Shown here: positions 5,028 through 11,515 of the stretch, one piece after another
Layout: each line of letters starts with the position of its first letter
How positions within the stretch are numbered: position 1 is the first letter of the stretch
From: JBOHUX01 sp050734915
Lineage (GTDB): Bacteria > Chloroflexota > Dormibacteria > Dormibacterales > Dormibacteraceae
NCBI GenBank assembly: GCA_050734915.1
Contig: JBOHUX010000065.1
Span: forward strand, 1 to 11,621
Length of the DNA: 11,621 bases
Direction of reading: 5' to 3'
The notes under the pieces: generated by a model
What the model saw: only the letters and a program-made list of their open reading frames with translations
Database searches by the model: none
What the model was told of the DNA's origin: nothing
Position numbers and translations under genes: made by a program

Positions 5028-6824
5028 ATGCTGAGCCAGTCAGGGGGGCTCCGGGCCTGGTTGGGCCGGATCGGCTACGAGCCGGCGCCCGCCTGCGAGA
5101 TGGCTCGCGCCGCCACCTATCTCTACGCCGCCGCGGGCACCTTGACCCTGGTCTTCCTGTCCCTGCCGCAGACCGCCGGCGCCTACTCGACGGTCATCCT
5201 GCTGCTCGTGCTCGCCTCCTACGTCGCCGCGCTGCTCTTCTGGGTCGGCGGCGAGCACCTGCCCCACGGGGGCTTCCAGGCGATGACCGTGTTCGCCACC
5301 GGCCTGGTGTCGGCGGCGGTCTGGCTGGGGGGGGCCGATTCGGCCGCGTATTGCTTCTTCTACGTGTGGATCGCGCTCTACGCGTTCTACTTCTTCAGCC
5401 AGCCGGAGGCCGTTGTCCACGTCCTCTTGATCGCGCTCCTCTCCGGGGCGGCGCTCCTCGCCCCCGGTCCCGGAGGGTCTCCAGGGATCGTGGCCCCGAA
5501 GGTCCTCTGGGTGGGAGTGGTCGGGACCTGCCTCCTGATGGGTCTTTTGGTGGACGGCCTGGTCTCGCGCGTGCGGGCGCACGCCCGCACCGACTTTCTG
5601 ACCGGGGCCGCCAACCGACGGGCCTGGGACGAGGAGTTGGGCTGGGCGCTCGATCGGGGGCGCCGGGAGCGCTCCTCACTATTTGTCGTGCTGCTCGACC
5701 TCGACCACTTCAAGGCCTTCAACGACGAGCACGGCCATCGCCATGGGGACCGTTTCCTGCAGCAGGTGGTGGCGGACTGGTGGCGGGTTCTGCGCGCCAG
5801 CGACCTCCTCGCTCGGTATGGCGGCGAGGAGTTCGCCGTCCTCCTCGCCGGCTGCTCACCGGAGGCGGCGCTGGGGGTCGCAGACCGCCTGCGCGCCACT
5901 CTCCACGCCGGTCAGACCGGCTCGGCCGGCGTGGCCCAGTGGGACGGGAGGGAGAGTCCCGAAGCCCTCGTCGCCCGGGCCGACGCGGCGCTCTACGAGG
6001 CGAAGCGGCAGGGACGCAACCGCACCGTCAACGCCGCCGAGGCGGGATCCCGGCCCGACGCGGACTCGCTCTCCCACACCGGGCGCTGGGCGCAGCCCAT
6101 CCTGGAGGTGCTGGCGGGGCGCCCGATGGAGGCCGTCTATCAGCCGGTGGTGCGCCTGCGCGACCGCCGGCTGATCGGACACCAGGTGCTGGCCCGACCC
6201 GCCGGCGCCCCCGCCGAGGTGAGCGTGGAGGGTCTCTTCGTGGCCGCCCAGCGCATGGGGGTCATTCGCGATCTGGACTGGATCTGCCGGCGGGCCGCCC
6301 TCGCCGGTGCGGCCGGCCTCCCGCCGGGCGGGCGGCTCTTCCTCAACGTCTCGCTGACCACTCTGCTCGATCCGCTGCACGGGGTCGAGCAGATGCTGGC
6401 GCTGCTCGCGGCCGCTGGCCGGGCGCCGTCCGCCGTCGTCCTCGAGATCACCGAGCGCGAATCGAGCGGCAACCTGTCCCGGCTCCGGGAGGTGGTGCAG
6501 ACCTATCGCGACCACGGCTTCAAGGTCGGGCTCGCCCAGGTCGGGCAGGGCCACTCGGAGTTCGAGGTCATGGCCACCCTGACCCCCGACTACATCAAGA
6601 TCGCGAGCCGGTTCACCCGCCGTTCGGAGGAGCTGGGCGCCCGCTCGGCGATCGAAGCCGTCCTCGCCTTCGCTCGCGCGACGGGGGCGCAAGTGATCGC
6701 CGAGGCCGTCGAGAGCGAGGGCGTCGCCCAGCGGCTCGCCACCCTCGGCGTCCATCTCGGGCAGGGCTTCTGGCTCGGCCAGCCGCTGGCGACCGAGTTG
6801 ACGCCGATCTCCCAGCTCTCGTAG
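5028..6824 (+). CDS. membrane GGDEF-EAL protein: likely active diguanylate cyclase with degenerate EAL domain (598 aa)
   Basis: Predicted c-di-GMP signalling protein in the cytoplasmic membrane. Six hydrophobic segments (about 31-47, 53-72, 83-100, 106-123, 128-145, 159-178) form an unnamed N-terminal sensor. The GGDEF domain (about 188-335) starts with TDFLTGAANRRAW and has DLDHFKAFND (224-233), the active motif GGEEF (265-269) and a correctly spaced inhibitory I-site R256-A-S-D259, so synthesis of c-di-GMP with product feedback is expected. The EAL domain (about 365-590) keeps YQPVV, FLNVS (N440), E473, K524, AEAVE (558-562) and QGF, but Q386-V-L replaces E-A-L, A503-Q504 replaces the Asp pair before F-G, and A526 replaces the Asp of K-x-D. 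These losses remove metal ligands, so phosphodiesterase activity is unlikely. ATG 5028 is preferred over the in-frame ATG 5100 because the basic pre-helix segment looks native; neither has a clear ribosome-binding site. It ends 9 nt from the convergent amidase. Confidence 0.93.
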   Translation: MLSQSGGLRAWLGRIGYEPAPACEMARAATYLYAAAGTLTLVFLSLPQTAGAYSTVILLLVLASYVAALLFWVGGEHLPHGGFQAMTVFATGLVSAAVWLGGADSAAYCFFYVWIALYAFYFFSQPEAVVHVLLIALLSGAALLAPGPGGSPGIVAPKVLWVGVVGTCLLMGLLVDGLVSRVRAHARTDFLTGAANRRAWDEELGWALDRGRRERSSLFVVLLDLDHFKAFNDEHGHRHGDRFLQQVVADWWRVLRASDLLARYGGEEFAVLLAGCSPEAALGVADRLRATLHAGQTGSAGVAQWDGRESPEALVARADAALYEAKRQGRNRTVNAAEAGSRPDADSLSHTGRWAQPILEVLAGRPMEAVYQPVVRLRDRRLIGHQVLARPAGAPAEVSVEGLFVAAQRMGVIRDLDWICRRAALAGAAGLPPGGRLFLNVSLTTLLDPLHGVEQMLALLAAAGRAPSAVVLEITERESSGNLSRLREVVQTYRDHGFKVGLAQVGQGHSEFEVMATLTPDYIKIASRFTRRSEELGARSAIEAVLAFARATGAQVIAEAVESEGVAQRLATLGVHLGQGFWLGQPLATELTPISQLS

Positions 6825-6833
6825 CCGAGCGCC

Positions 6834-7862
6834 CTATCGCGGGCTCTGTGCCCGGGGCGGCGGAGGCGCGAAGTAGCTCTTGACCGCCAGTTCGATCGCG
6901 GCGGCGATCACCTGCCGGCCCTGATCGGTCACCGCCACGTCCGACTCGTGGGGGTCGGTCACGAAGAGGGGCTCGGTGAGGGCGGCCGGCATCCGGCTCG
7001 GGTCGGCGAGCCAGCCCGCCTGGGCGGGTCCCAGCTCCAGCAGGTGGCCGTAGTTCTCGGCCCGCACGCTGTGCGCCGGCGGATCGAGGGTGGCGTCGTC
7101 CTTGATGCCGCGGTCGGGGATGCGCCACCCCCGCGCCGCGAAGCCGGCCTGGAGGTCCTGCTGGACCAGCTCCGCGAAGTGGCGGCTGTCGGGGCTGAAC
7201 GGCCGCGCGGAATCGTAGATGGTCTCGGTGCCGCCCACCGAGGGATCGTCGAAGGCGTTCATGTGGATCGAGATCATGATCTGTGCCCGCGCCGCGTTCG
7301 CGCATTCGACGCGGGCTCGGGTGTCCGCGTGCTCGGCGGCGTTGGTGAGGCCCCCGGAGGTCACGTCGGCCGGCCCCAGGCGGGCAAGGGTGGTGTCGGA
7401 GACCCTGGACATCACGACCCGGTAGCCATCCTCACGCAACCGCCGCAGGAGGTCGAGGCCGATCCCCAGCGTCACGTCCTTCTCCCGGACCGGCGCCCCG
7501 GAGGAGGTGGTGCCGAGGGCCCCGGGGTCAACGCCCCCGTGGCCAGGATCGACGAAAACGATCCGGTGGCGGTCGGCGCCGACCGGTGCGAAGAGCAGAC
7601 AGGCGCCGGGGCTGAGACCGGTGAGGAGCGCGGTCGCGTGCCGCGCCGGAGCCGCCCGACGGCTGGCGGACACAGCCGGTGGGCCCTGGGAACCACCCCG
7701 CAGGCTCGCCCAGCCCAGGACCAGGGCCGCCGCCAGCACGGGGACGATGAGCAGGCGAATCCGGATCGGGCCTCGACCGCGCCGCGGGCGGTGCCGGGAG
7801 GCACGGCTGGCATTGCGGTGGCCGGAGTATCTGCCGGACTGTCCTGAGTTGATGGCGGGCAC
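6834..7862 (-). CDS. N-acetylmuramoyl-L-alanine amidase (Amidase_3), membrane-anchored or exported, 342 aa
   Basis: Zinc amidase that cleaves the bond between N-acetylmuramic acid and L-Ala of peptidoglycan, acting outside the membrane in wall remodelling or daughter-cell separation. With the chosen start, a basic N-terminus rich in Arg (about 11-31) is followed by one membrane segment (33-52, IRIRLLIVPVLAAALVLGW), which acts as signal anchor or signal peptide, then a low-complexity linker to about 98. The catalytic domain (about 99-331) has VDPGHGGVDPGA with Zn ligand H108, REKD with E127, SIHMNAFDD with H200, and the catalytic Glu in TEPLF (E297). All are intact. No peptidoglycan-binding domain or AMIN domain is present. 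The start is unsure: GTG 7862 is used; TTG 7928 would add 22 residues. Neither has a good ribosome-binding site. It lies downstream of a receiver-domain gene on the same strand (about 105-nt gap, or 39 with the longer start). Confidence 0.9.
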   Translation of the reverse strand: MPAINSGQSGRYSGHRNASRASRHRPRRGRGPIRIRLLIVPVLAAALVLGWASLRGGSQGPPAVSASRRAAPARHATALLTGLSPGACLLFAPVGADRHRIVFVDPGHGGVDPGALGTTSSGAPVREKDVTLGIGLDLLRRLREDGYRVVMSRVSDTTLARLGPADVTSGGLTNAAEHADTRARVECANAARAQIMISIHMNAFDDPSVGGTETIYDSARPFSPDSRHFAELVQQDLQAGFAARGWRIPDRGIKDDATLDPPAHSVRAENYGHLLELGPAQAGWLADPSRMPAALTEPLFVTDPHESDVAVTDQGRQVIAAAIELAVKSYFAPPPPRAQSPR

Positions 7863-7967
7863 CTTGCTGGAGCGTGGAGAAAACGTCTGGCACCTGACAT
7901 TCTGAGAGAACGGGCGCCCGGCTGGCAAGCGCGGGCGTGGACGGCGGGCGGGTGCGCGGAGGCGAGC

Positions 7968-8354
7968 CTACCGCCCCGCGGCAGCTGGGCCACCGGCCAG
8001 CAGCCGGCTGAGGCAGGTGGCGAGGCCGGCCCGGGTGACCGGCTTGGCGAGCCAGCCGTCAGCACCCGCCTCGGCGGCCAGCTCCGCGATCCGGGGATGT
8101 CCGGACACGACGAGCAGCGGCAGGTGGGCGGTGGCGGGGGCACCACGGAGCCGGCGGCAGAGCTCGATCCCGTCCACCACCGGCATCTGGAGGTCGGTGA
8201 TGACCCCCTCCGGCATCTCCTCGCCGATGGCGCGGAGCGCATCGCCGCCGTCGATGGCGGTCCGGACCCGGTAGCCGAGCCGCGTCAGGTGACGCGCCAG
8301 GATGGCGCGCGCTCGCTCCTCGTCCTCCACGCACAGGATCGGTCGTCCGGTCAA
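7968..8354 (-). CDS. single-domain response regulator (CheY-like receiver), 128 aa
   Basis: Stand-alone phospho-acceptor domain of a two-component or chemotaxis-like pathway, cytoplasmic. The acidic pocket is E10-D11 in CVEDEE, the phosphorylated Asp is D54 in ITDLQMPVVDG, the switch Ser is S84 in VVSGHP, and the conserved Lys is K104 in LAKPV. All are intact. The protein ends about 15 residues after the last helix of the receiver, so there is no DNA-binding or enzymatic output domain. It must act through another protein (kinase relay, GGDEF or other partner). TTG 8354 is chosen because AAGGGGG lies 6 nt upstream and the sequence goes straight into the first strand (RPILCVEDEE). No histidine kinase is in the window. 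It may be co-transcribed with the amidase downstream. It is divergent from the acylphosphatase-DUF72 ORF. Confidence 0.94.
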   Translation of the reverse strand: MTGRPILCVEDEERARAILARHLTRLGYRVRTAIDGGDALRAIGEEMPEGVITDLQMPVVDGIELCRRLRGAPATAHLPLLVVSGHPRIAELAAEAGADGWLAKPVTRAGLATCLSRLLAGGPAAAGR

Positions 8355-8360
8355 ATGTCG

Positions 8361-8367
8361 CCCCCTT
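8361..8367 (-). promoter_or_regulatory. ribosome-binding site AAGGGGG of the response regulator
   Basis: AAGGGGG on the minus strand ends 6 nt before a TTG at 8354. No ATG or GTG gives a full receiver domain, so this site decides the unusual TTG start. Confidence 0.6.
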
Positions 8368-8481
8368 CGAGCAGAGTCGGAACGGCGCGGGCCGCGGTCC
8401 TCCCGGGAGGATGCGGCGCAGACACTCGAATGGTGCCGACCGGACGGTAAACAAATGGAAATGGCCCCTCTGCCTCGAGGA

Positions 8482-8506
8482 CTCGCCGGCGAGGACCGCT
8501 CGGTCC
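8482..8506. repeat. two adjoining palindromes in the divergent regulator/acylphosphatase region
   Basis: CTCGCCGGCGAG (8482-8493) is a perfect 12-nt palindrome. It shares its last base with GGACCG-CT-CGGTCC (8493-8506), a perfect 6+2+6 inverted repeat. They sit in the 208-nt divergent spacer between the response regulator and the acylphosphatase-DUF72 ORF. The geometry suits dimeric-repressor operators more than RNA hairpins because the loops are 0 and 2 nt. GC-only palindromes are common by chance at this base composition. Confidence 0.25.
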
Positions 8507-8549
8507 CGCGGGGCCCTGCTCAGGCCCGGCCCGGGTTGACACGGCGCGT

Positions 8550-8555
8550 TATCCT
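8550..8555 (+). promoter_or_regulatory. possible -10 TATCCT for a leaderless acylphosphatase-DUF72 mRNA
   Basis: TATCCT (TANNNT) ends exactly 7 nt before the ATG at 8563, the same distance as in the HEPN promoter at 91-119, and no Shine-Dalgarno is visible. A perfect TTGACA lies at 8536-8541 but only 8 nt away, too close for a standard -35/-10 pair, so the promoter assignment is tentative. Confidence 0.35.
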
Positions 8556-8562
8556 CCGGGTG

Positions 8563-9609
8563 ATGGGTTCTGAGACGGCGGGACGCCCGGCGCGGGTGCG
8601 CGCCACCGTCCGGGGCTCGGTCCAGGGCGTCGGCTTCCGGTACTGGGTCCAGCGGCAGGCGCGGGTCGCCGGCGTGATGGGCTGGGTGCGCAACCAGCCT
8701 GACGGGTCGGTCGAGTGCCTGCTCCAGGGCCCCTCCGCGGGCGTCGACCAGATGGTCGCCAAGCTCCGCCAGGGGCCGCGCATGGCGAGCGTGGAGACCG
8801 TCGATCTGGAGCTGGAGGCGGCTCTGGACGATCTTCGGGAGCCCGTGACTTCGAGATCGTCCTCTAGCAGGCGGGGGCGCCTGCGGGTCGGCACCTCGGG
8901 CTGGCAGTACCGGCACTGGCGCGGCGTCTTCTACCCGGAGGGGCTGCCGCAGCGGGCGTGGTTCGGCTTCTACGCCACCCACTTCGACACCGTCGAGGTC
9001 AACAACACCTTCTACCGCCTGCCCGCGGAGCCGACCTTCGGGAAGTGGGAGGAGCGCGCGCCGCCCGGCTTCCGCTACGCGCTCAAGGGCAGCCGCTTCA
9101 TCACCCACCTCAAGCGGCTGCGGGAGGCGAAGGCTCCGCTCGCCGAGTTCGCCCGCCGCGCGGGCGCGATCGAGGTCCACCGCGGGCCGGTCCTCTGGCA
9201 GCTGCCCCCCGTCCTCGCGCGCGACGACGAGCTGCTGCGCCTCTTCCTGGCGTCGCTGCCGGCCGGCTTCCGGCACACGGTGGAGTTCCGCCACAGGACG
9301 TGGCTCGACCCGGCCGTGTTCGCCATGTTGCGCGAACGCTCCGTCGCGCTCTGCGTCCCCGACCGGCCCGGGCTGTCGCGGTCGTTGGAGCTGACGGCCG
9401 CCTGGACGTACCTCCGCTTCCACGCCGGCGCCGCCGGCGGCGACTACACCGAGGCCCAGCTGGAGGAGTGGTCCGATCGGATCGCCGGCTGGCTGGAGGA
9501 GGGAGTGTCGGTCTGGGCGTACTTCAACAACGACCAGTCCGGCTACGCGATCAGCAACGCCCGCCGCCTTCTGGAGCGGATCCGGCAGCGGCGCCCAGAC
9601 CCCCGCTGA
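8563..9609 (+). CDS. acylphosphatase domain joined to DUF72 (YecE-like) domain, 348-aa ORF, probably frameshift-derived
   Basis: Residues about 10-90 are acylphosphatase, a small enzyme that hydrolyses acyl phosphates. GSVQGVGFRYWV holds the phosphate loop and catalytic Arg, and GWVRN the catalytic Asn. Residues about 107-345 are a DUF72/YecE TIM-barrel-like domain of unknown function, from RVGTSGWQYRHWRGVFYP through NNTFYRLP, FRYALKGSRFITH, VEFRHRTW and WTYLRFHG-like WTYLRFHA, to WAYFNNDQSGYAISNA. Both catalytic acylphosphatase residues are present, but its last beta strand (F-E-I-V) is missing in this frame and is found in the -1 frame at 8847-8867, ending in TAG. In the ORF the same bases read as a Ser/Arg linker (TSRSSSSRRG, 96-105). 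So either a one-base indel (real or sequencing) fused two genes, or two overlapping genes exist, with DUF72 starting at GTG 8845. ATG 8563 is used; GTG 8560 and ATG 8455 are in frame but less likely. It overlaps the convergent transporter gene by 59 nt. Confidence 0.85.
   Translation: MGSETAGRPARVRATVRGSVQGVGFRYWVQRQARVAGVMGWVRNQPDGSVECLLQGPSAGVDQMVAKLRQGPRMASVETVDLELEAALDDLREPVTSRSSSSRRGRLRVGTSGWQYRHWRGVFYPEGLPQRAWFGFYATHFDTVEVNNTFYRLPAEPTFGKWEERAPPGFRYALKGSRFITHLKRLREAKAPLAEFARRAGAIEVHRGPVLWQLPPVLARDDELLRLFLASLPAGFRHTVEFRHRTWLDPAVFAMLRERSVALCVPDRPGLSRSLELTAAWTYLRFHAGAAGGDYTEAQLEEWSDRIAGWLEEGVSVWAYFNNDQSGYAISNARRLLERIRQRRPDPR
8847..8867 (+). other. out-of-frame acylphosphatase C-terminus (DFEIVL, stop)
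   Basis: In the frame -1 to the ORF, 8847-8864 read Asp-Phe-Glu-Ile-Val-Leu and are followed directly by TAG at 8865-8867. Acylphosphatases typically end within a few residues of an F-E/R-I/V strand, so this is the expected native terminus lying at the expected distance after VETVDLELE. It indicates that the reading frame was once, or still is, shifted by one base somewhere between about 8811 and 8846. Confidence 0.7.
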
Positions 9610-11515
9610 CGGGCATCAGATGGCATCGTTCGCCGTCCACGCGCAGCGCGCAGGGCTCACCCGGCCGGGGCCGGCGACCGGCCTCGGCGACGCCCTCCAG
9701 GTGCCCGCCATCCCTCTCCACCTCGACCAGCCACCCGCCGGGCCGAGGCCGGCTCCGGCGAACGCGGGCCGGTCCGCCGCCGAGGTCCACGCGGGCGGCC
9801 TCGACGGGGACGGCCAGCTCCCACGGCCCGGCGCCGGCGGCCCCGTTCTCGGGCAGGATCCAGGCGCCCCAGGAGGTCACGACCCGGACCCTCCCGGGGG
9901 GGAGCGGCGAGGAGCGCGGTCCCGTCGCCGGCGCCTGGTCCGTTCGCTCGACCGGAAGCACGTTGACCGCCCCCACCAGCTCCGCCACCGCCCGGCAGGC
10001 GGGCCGCGCGAAGACGTCGTCCACGCTTCCCGCCTGGACGACGTGCCCCGCCTCCAGCACCACCACCTGATCGGCCAGGTCGAGCACGTCCTCGCGGTCG
10101 TGCGTGACCAGCAGGATGGGGAGCCCCGAGACCTCGTGCACCTCGCGCACCAGGCGCCGGAGCTCTCGGCGGACGGGCGGGTCGAGGGCGCTGAACGGCT
10201 CGTCGAGGAGCAGCGCCCGCGGCCGGGACGCCAGGGCACGTCCGAGGGCCACCCGCTGCCTTTCGCCCCCTGACAGCGTGGCGGGGCGCGCGTGCCGCAC
10301 CCGCTCGATTCCCAGCGCCCGCACCAGTGTGCTCATCTCGGCCGGCTCGGATCCCCGCGCGGCGAACCCGATGTTCCGCTCGACGTCGAGGTGCTCGAAG
10401 AGCGCGTCCCGCTGGGCCACGTACCCGAGGTGCCGCCGCTCGGGCGGCAGGTCCACTCCCGCCGCGGTGTCGAGCACCGTGGTGCCGCCGATCTCCACCA
10501 GTCCCGTGGTGGGCCGGACCAGGCCTGCCACCGTGCCCAGCGTCAGCGACTTCCCGGCTCCCGACCGGCCCAGCAGGGCGACCACGCCCGGCCCGGCGTC
10601 GAAGGCGGCCTCGAGACGGAAGCTGCCCAGCCGCAGCGTGCTCCGCACCCGGAGCCGTGCCGGGGCCAGCCGGGGGCGGCCGGAGAGCGCGGCCGTGAAG
10701 GCGCCCGCACCGCCCTTTTCCTCGCGCGCCGGGGGCCGCGGCGCCAGCCAATCCAGCCGGAGCAGCAGCGCCGCCGCCGCCGCCCCCACCACCGCCAGCA
10801 GGGCGGCGCCGGCCAGCGCCGGCTGCAGTCCCTCCCCGGTCAGGCGCACGTAGGTGAGGACGGGGAGCGTGTAAGGATGGTAGGCGACGATGGCCGTGGC
10901 GCCGAACTCGCCCAGGCAGCGCAGCCAGCCGAGGACCAGGCCGGTCGCCAGGCCCCGGCGGGCGGCGGGCACGAGCACCCGGCGGAACGTCTGGCCCGGC
11001 CCCGCGCCGAGCGTGCGGGCGGCGTCCTCGATCCCCCGGTCGACCCCGGCGAAGGCCGCCCGCGCCGAGATCACCACGAATGGGGCGGCCACGAACATCT
11101 GGGCGAGCACGGTGCCGGCGAGCGTGTTGAGAGGGTCGAGCCCGGCCCGGTCGAGGAGCGAACCCGGCCCGCCCCCGGGGCCCAGCAGCAGGACCAGGAC
11201 CAGCCCGCTGACGACGGGTGGGAACGCCAGCGGCACCAGCACCCCGGCCGTCACCGGGTGGCGCCAGCGAGAGCGCGTGCGCGCCAGCCAGAGGCCGAGC
11301 GGGATGCCCAGCAGGCCGTCGGCGGTGGTGGCGAGCGTGGCGGCGGCGACCGAGGTCCCCAGCCCCCCGGTGGCGGCGACATAGCTGCCCGGCCGGGAGG
11401 AGGGCAGCGCCGCCAGCAGGGCCAGGACGGGAGCGACCAGGTAGCCGAACATCAAGGCCGCCGCCAGCAGCAGCGGCCACGGCACCGGGCGCCAGGACGC
11501 CGCGCCCGGCGTCAC
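9551..11515 (-). CDS. molybdate/sulfate-type ABC transporter, permease-ATPase-TOBE in one chain (654 aa)
   Basis: Imports an oxyanion, most likely molybdate or tungstate, using ATP. Residues about 12-255 are the ModB/CysT-type permease, with about six membrane helices. The EAA loop EDAARTLGAGPGQTFRRVLVP (163-183) and LGEFGATAIVA (201-211) are the hallmarks of this oxyanion group. A linker (about 256-290) leads to the ModC-type ATPase (about 290-520): Walker A GRSGAGKS (316-323), Q-loop GYVAQ (364-368), signature LSGGERQ (414-420), Walker B LLLDEP (435-440) and H-loop His471. All are intact. Residues about 540-635 look like a degenerate single TOBE/Mop-type anion-sensing domain (GWLVEVERDG, PCALRVDGERCHLMP). 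Normally modB and modC are separate genes. GTG 11515 is chosen because it begins just before the first helix and overlaps the preceding gene's TGA (GTGA), implying coupling. No substrate-binding protein is seen unless it lies upstream, outside the window. The last 59 nt overlap the acylphosphatase-DUF72 ORF. Confidence 0.92.
   Translation of the reverse strand: MTPGAASWRPVPWPLLLAAALMFGYLVAPVLALLAALPSSRPGSYVAATGGLGTSVAAATLATTADGLLGIPLGLWLARTRSRWRHPVTAGVLVPLAFPPVVSGLVLVLLLGPGGGPGSLLDRAGLDPLNTLAGTVLAQMFVAAPFVVISARAAFAGVDRGIEDAARTLGAGPGQTFRRVLVPAARRGLATGLVLGWLRCLGEFGATAIVAYHPYTLPVLTYVRLTGEGLQPALAGAALLAVVGAAAAALLLRLDWLAPRPPAREEKGGAGAFTAALSGRPRLAPARLRVRSTLRLGSFRLEAAFDAGPGVVALLGRSGAGKSLTLGTVAGLVRPTTGLVEIGGTTVLDTAAGVDLPPERRHLGYVAQRDALFEHLDVERNIGFAARGSEPAEMSTLVRALGIERVRHARPATLSGGERQRVALGRALASRPRALLLDEPFSALDPPVRRELRRLVREVHEVSGLPILLVTHDREDVLDLADQVVVLEAGHVVQAGSVDDVFARPACRAVAELVGAVNVLPVERTDQAPATGPRSSPLPPGRVRVVTSWGAWILPENGAAGAGPWELAVPVEAARVDLGGGPARVRRSRPRPGGWLVEVERDGGHLEGVAEAGRRPRPGEPCALRVDGERCHLMPVSGGLGAAAGSAPEGGGRC

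Noticed and set aside
7911..7920. CGGGCGCCCG palindrome upstream of the amidase
   Set aside because: A 10-nt all-GC palindrome without loop or neighbours is expected by chance at this GC content.
8455..8562. 36-residue extension of the acylphosphatase ORF to ATG 8455
   Set aside because: Acylphosphatases start close to their first strand. The extension is low-complexity and crosses the palindromes and the -10-like box.
8059..9423. 454-codon minus-strand frame opposite acylphosphatase-DUF72
   Set aside because: It has no recognisable domain, and it overlaps the receiver gene in a different frame and the DUF72 domain antisense.
9657..11480. 607-codon minus-strand frame and 430-codon plus-strand frame (10292-11584) over the transporter
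   Set aside because: Both are Gly/Ala/Arg-rich GC artefacts. The transporter frame has permease, Walker, signature and H-loop motifs in order.
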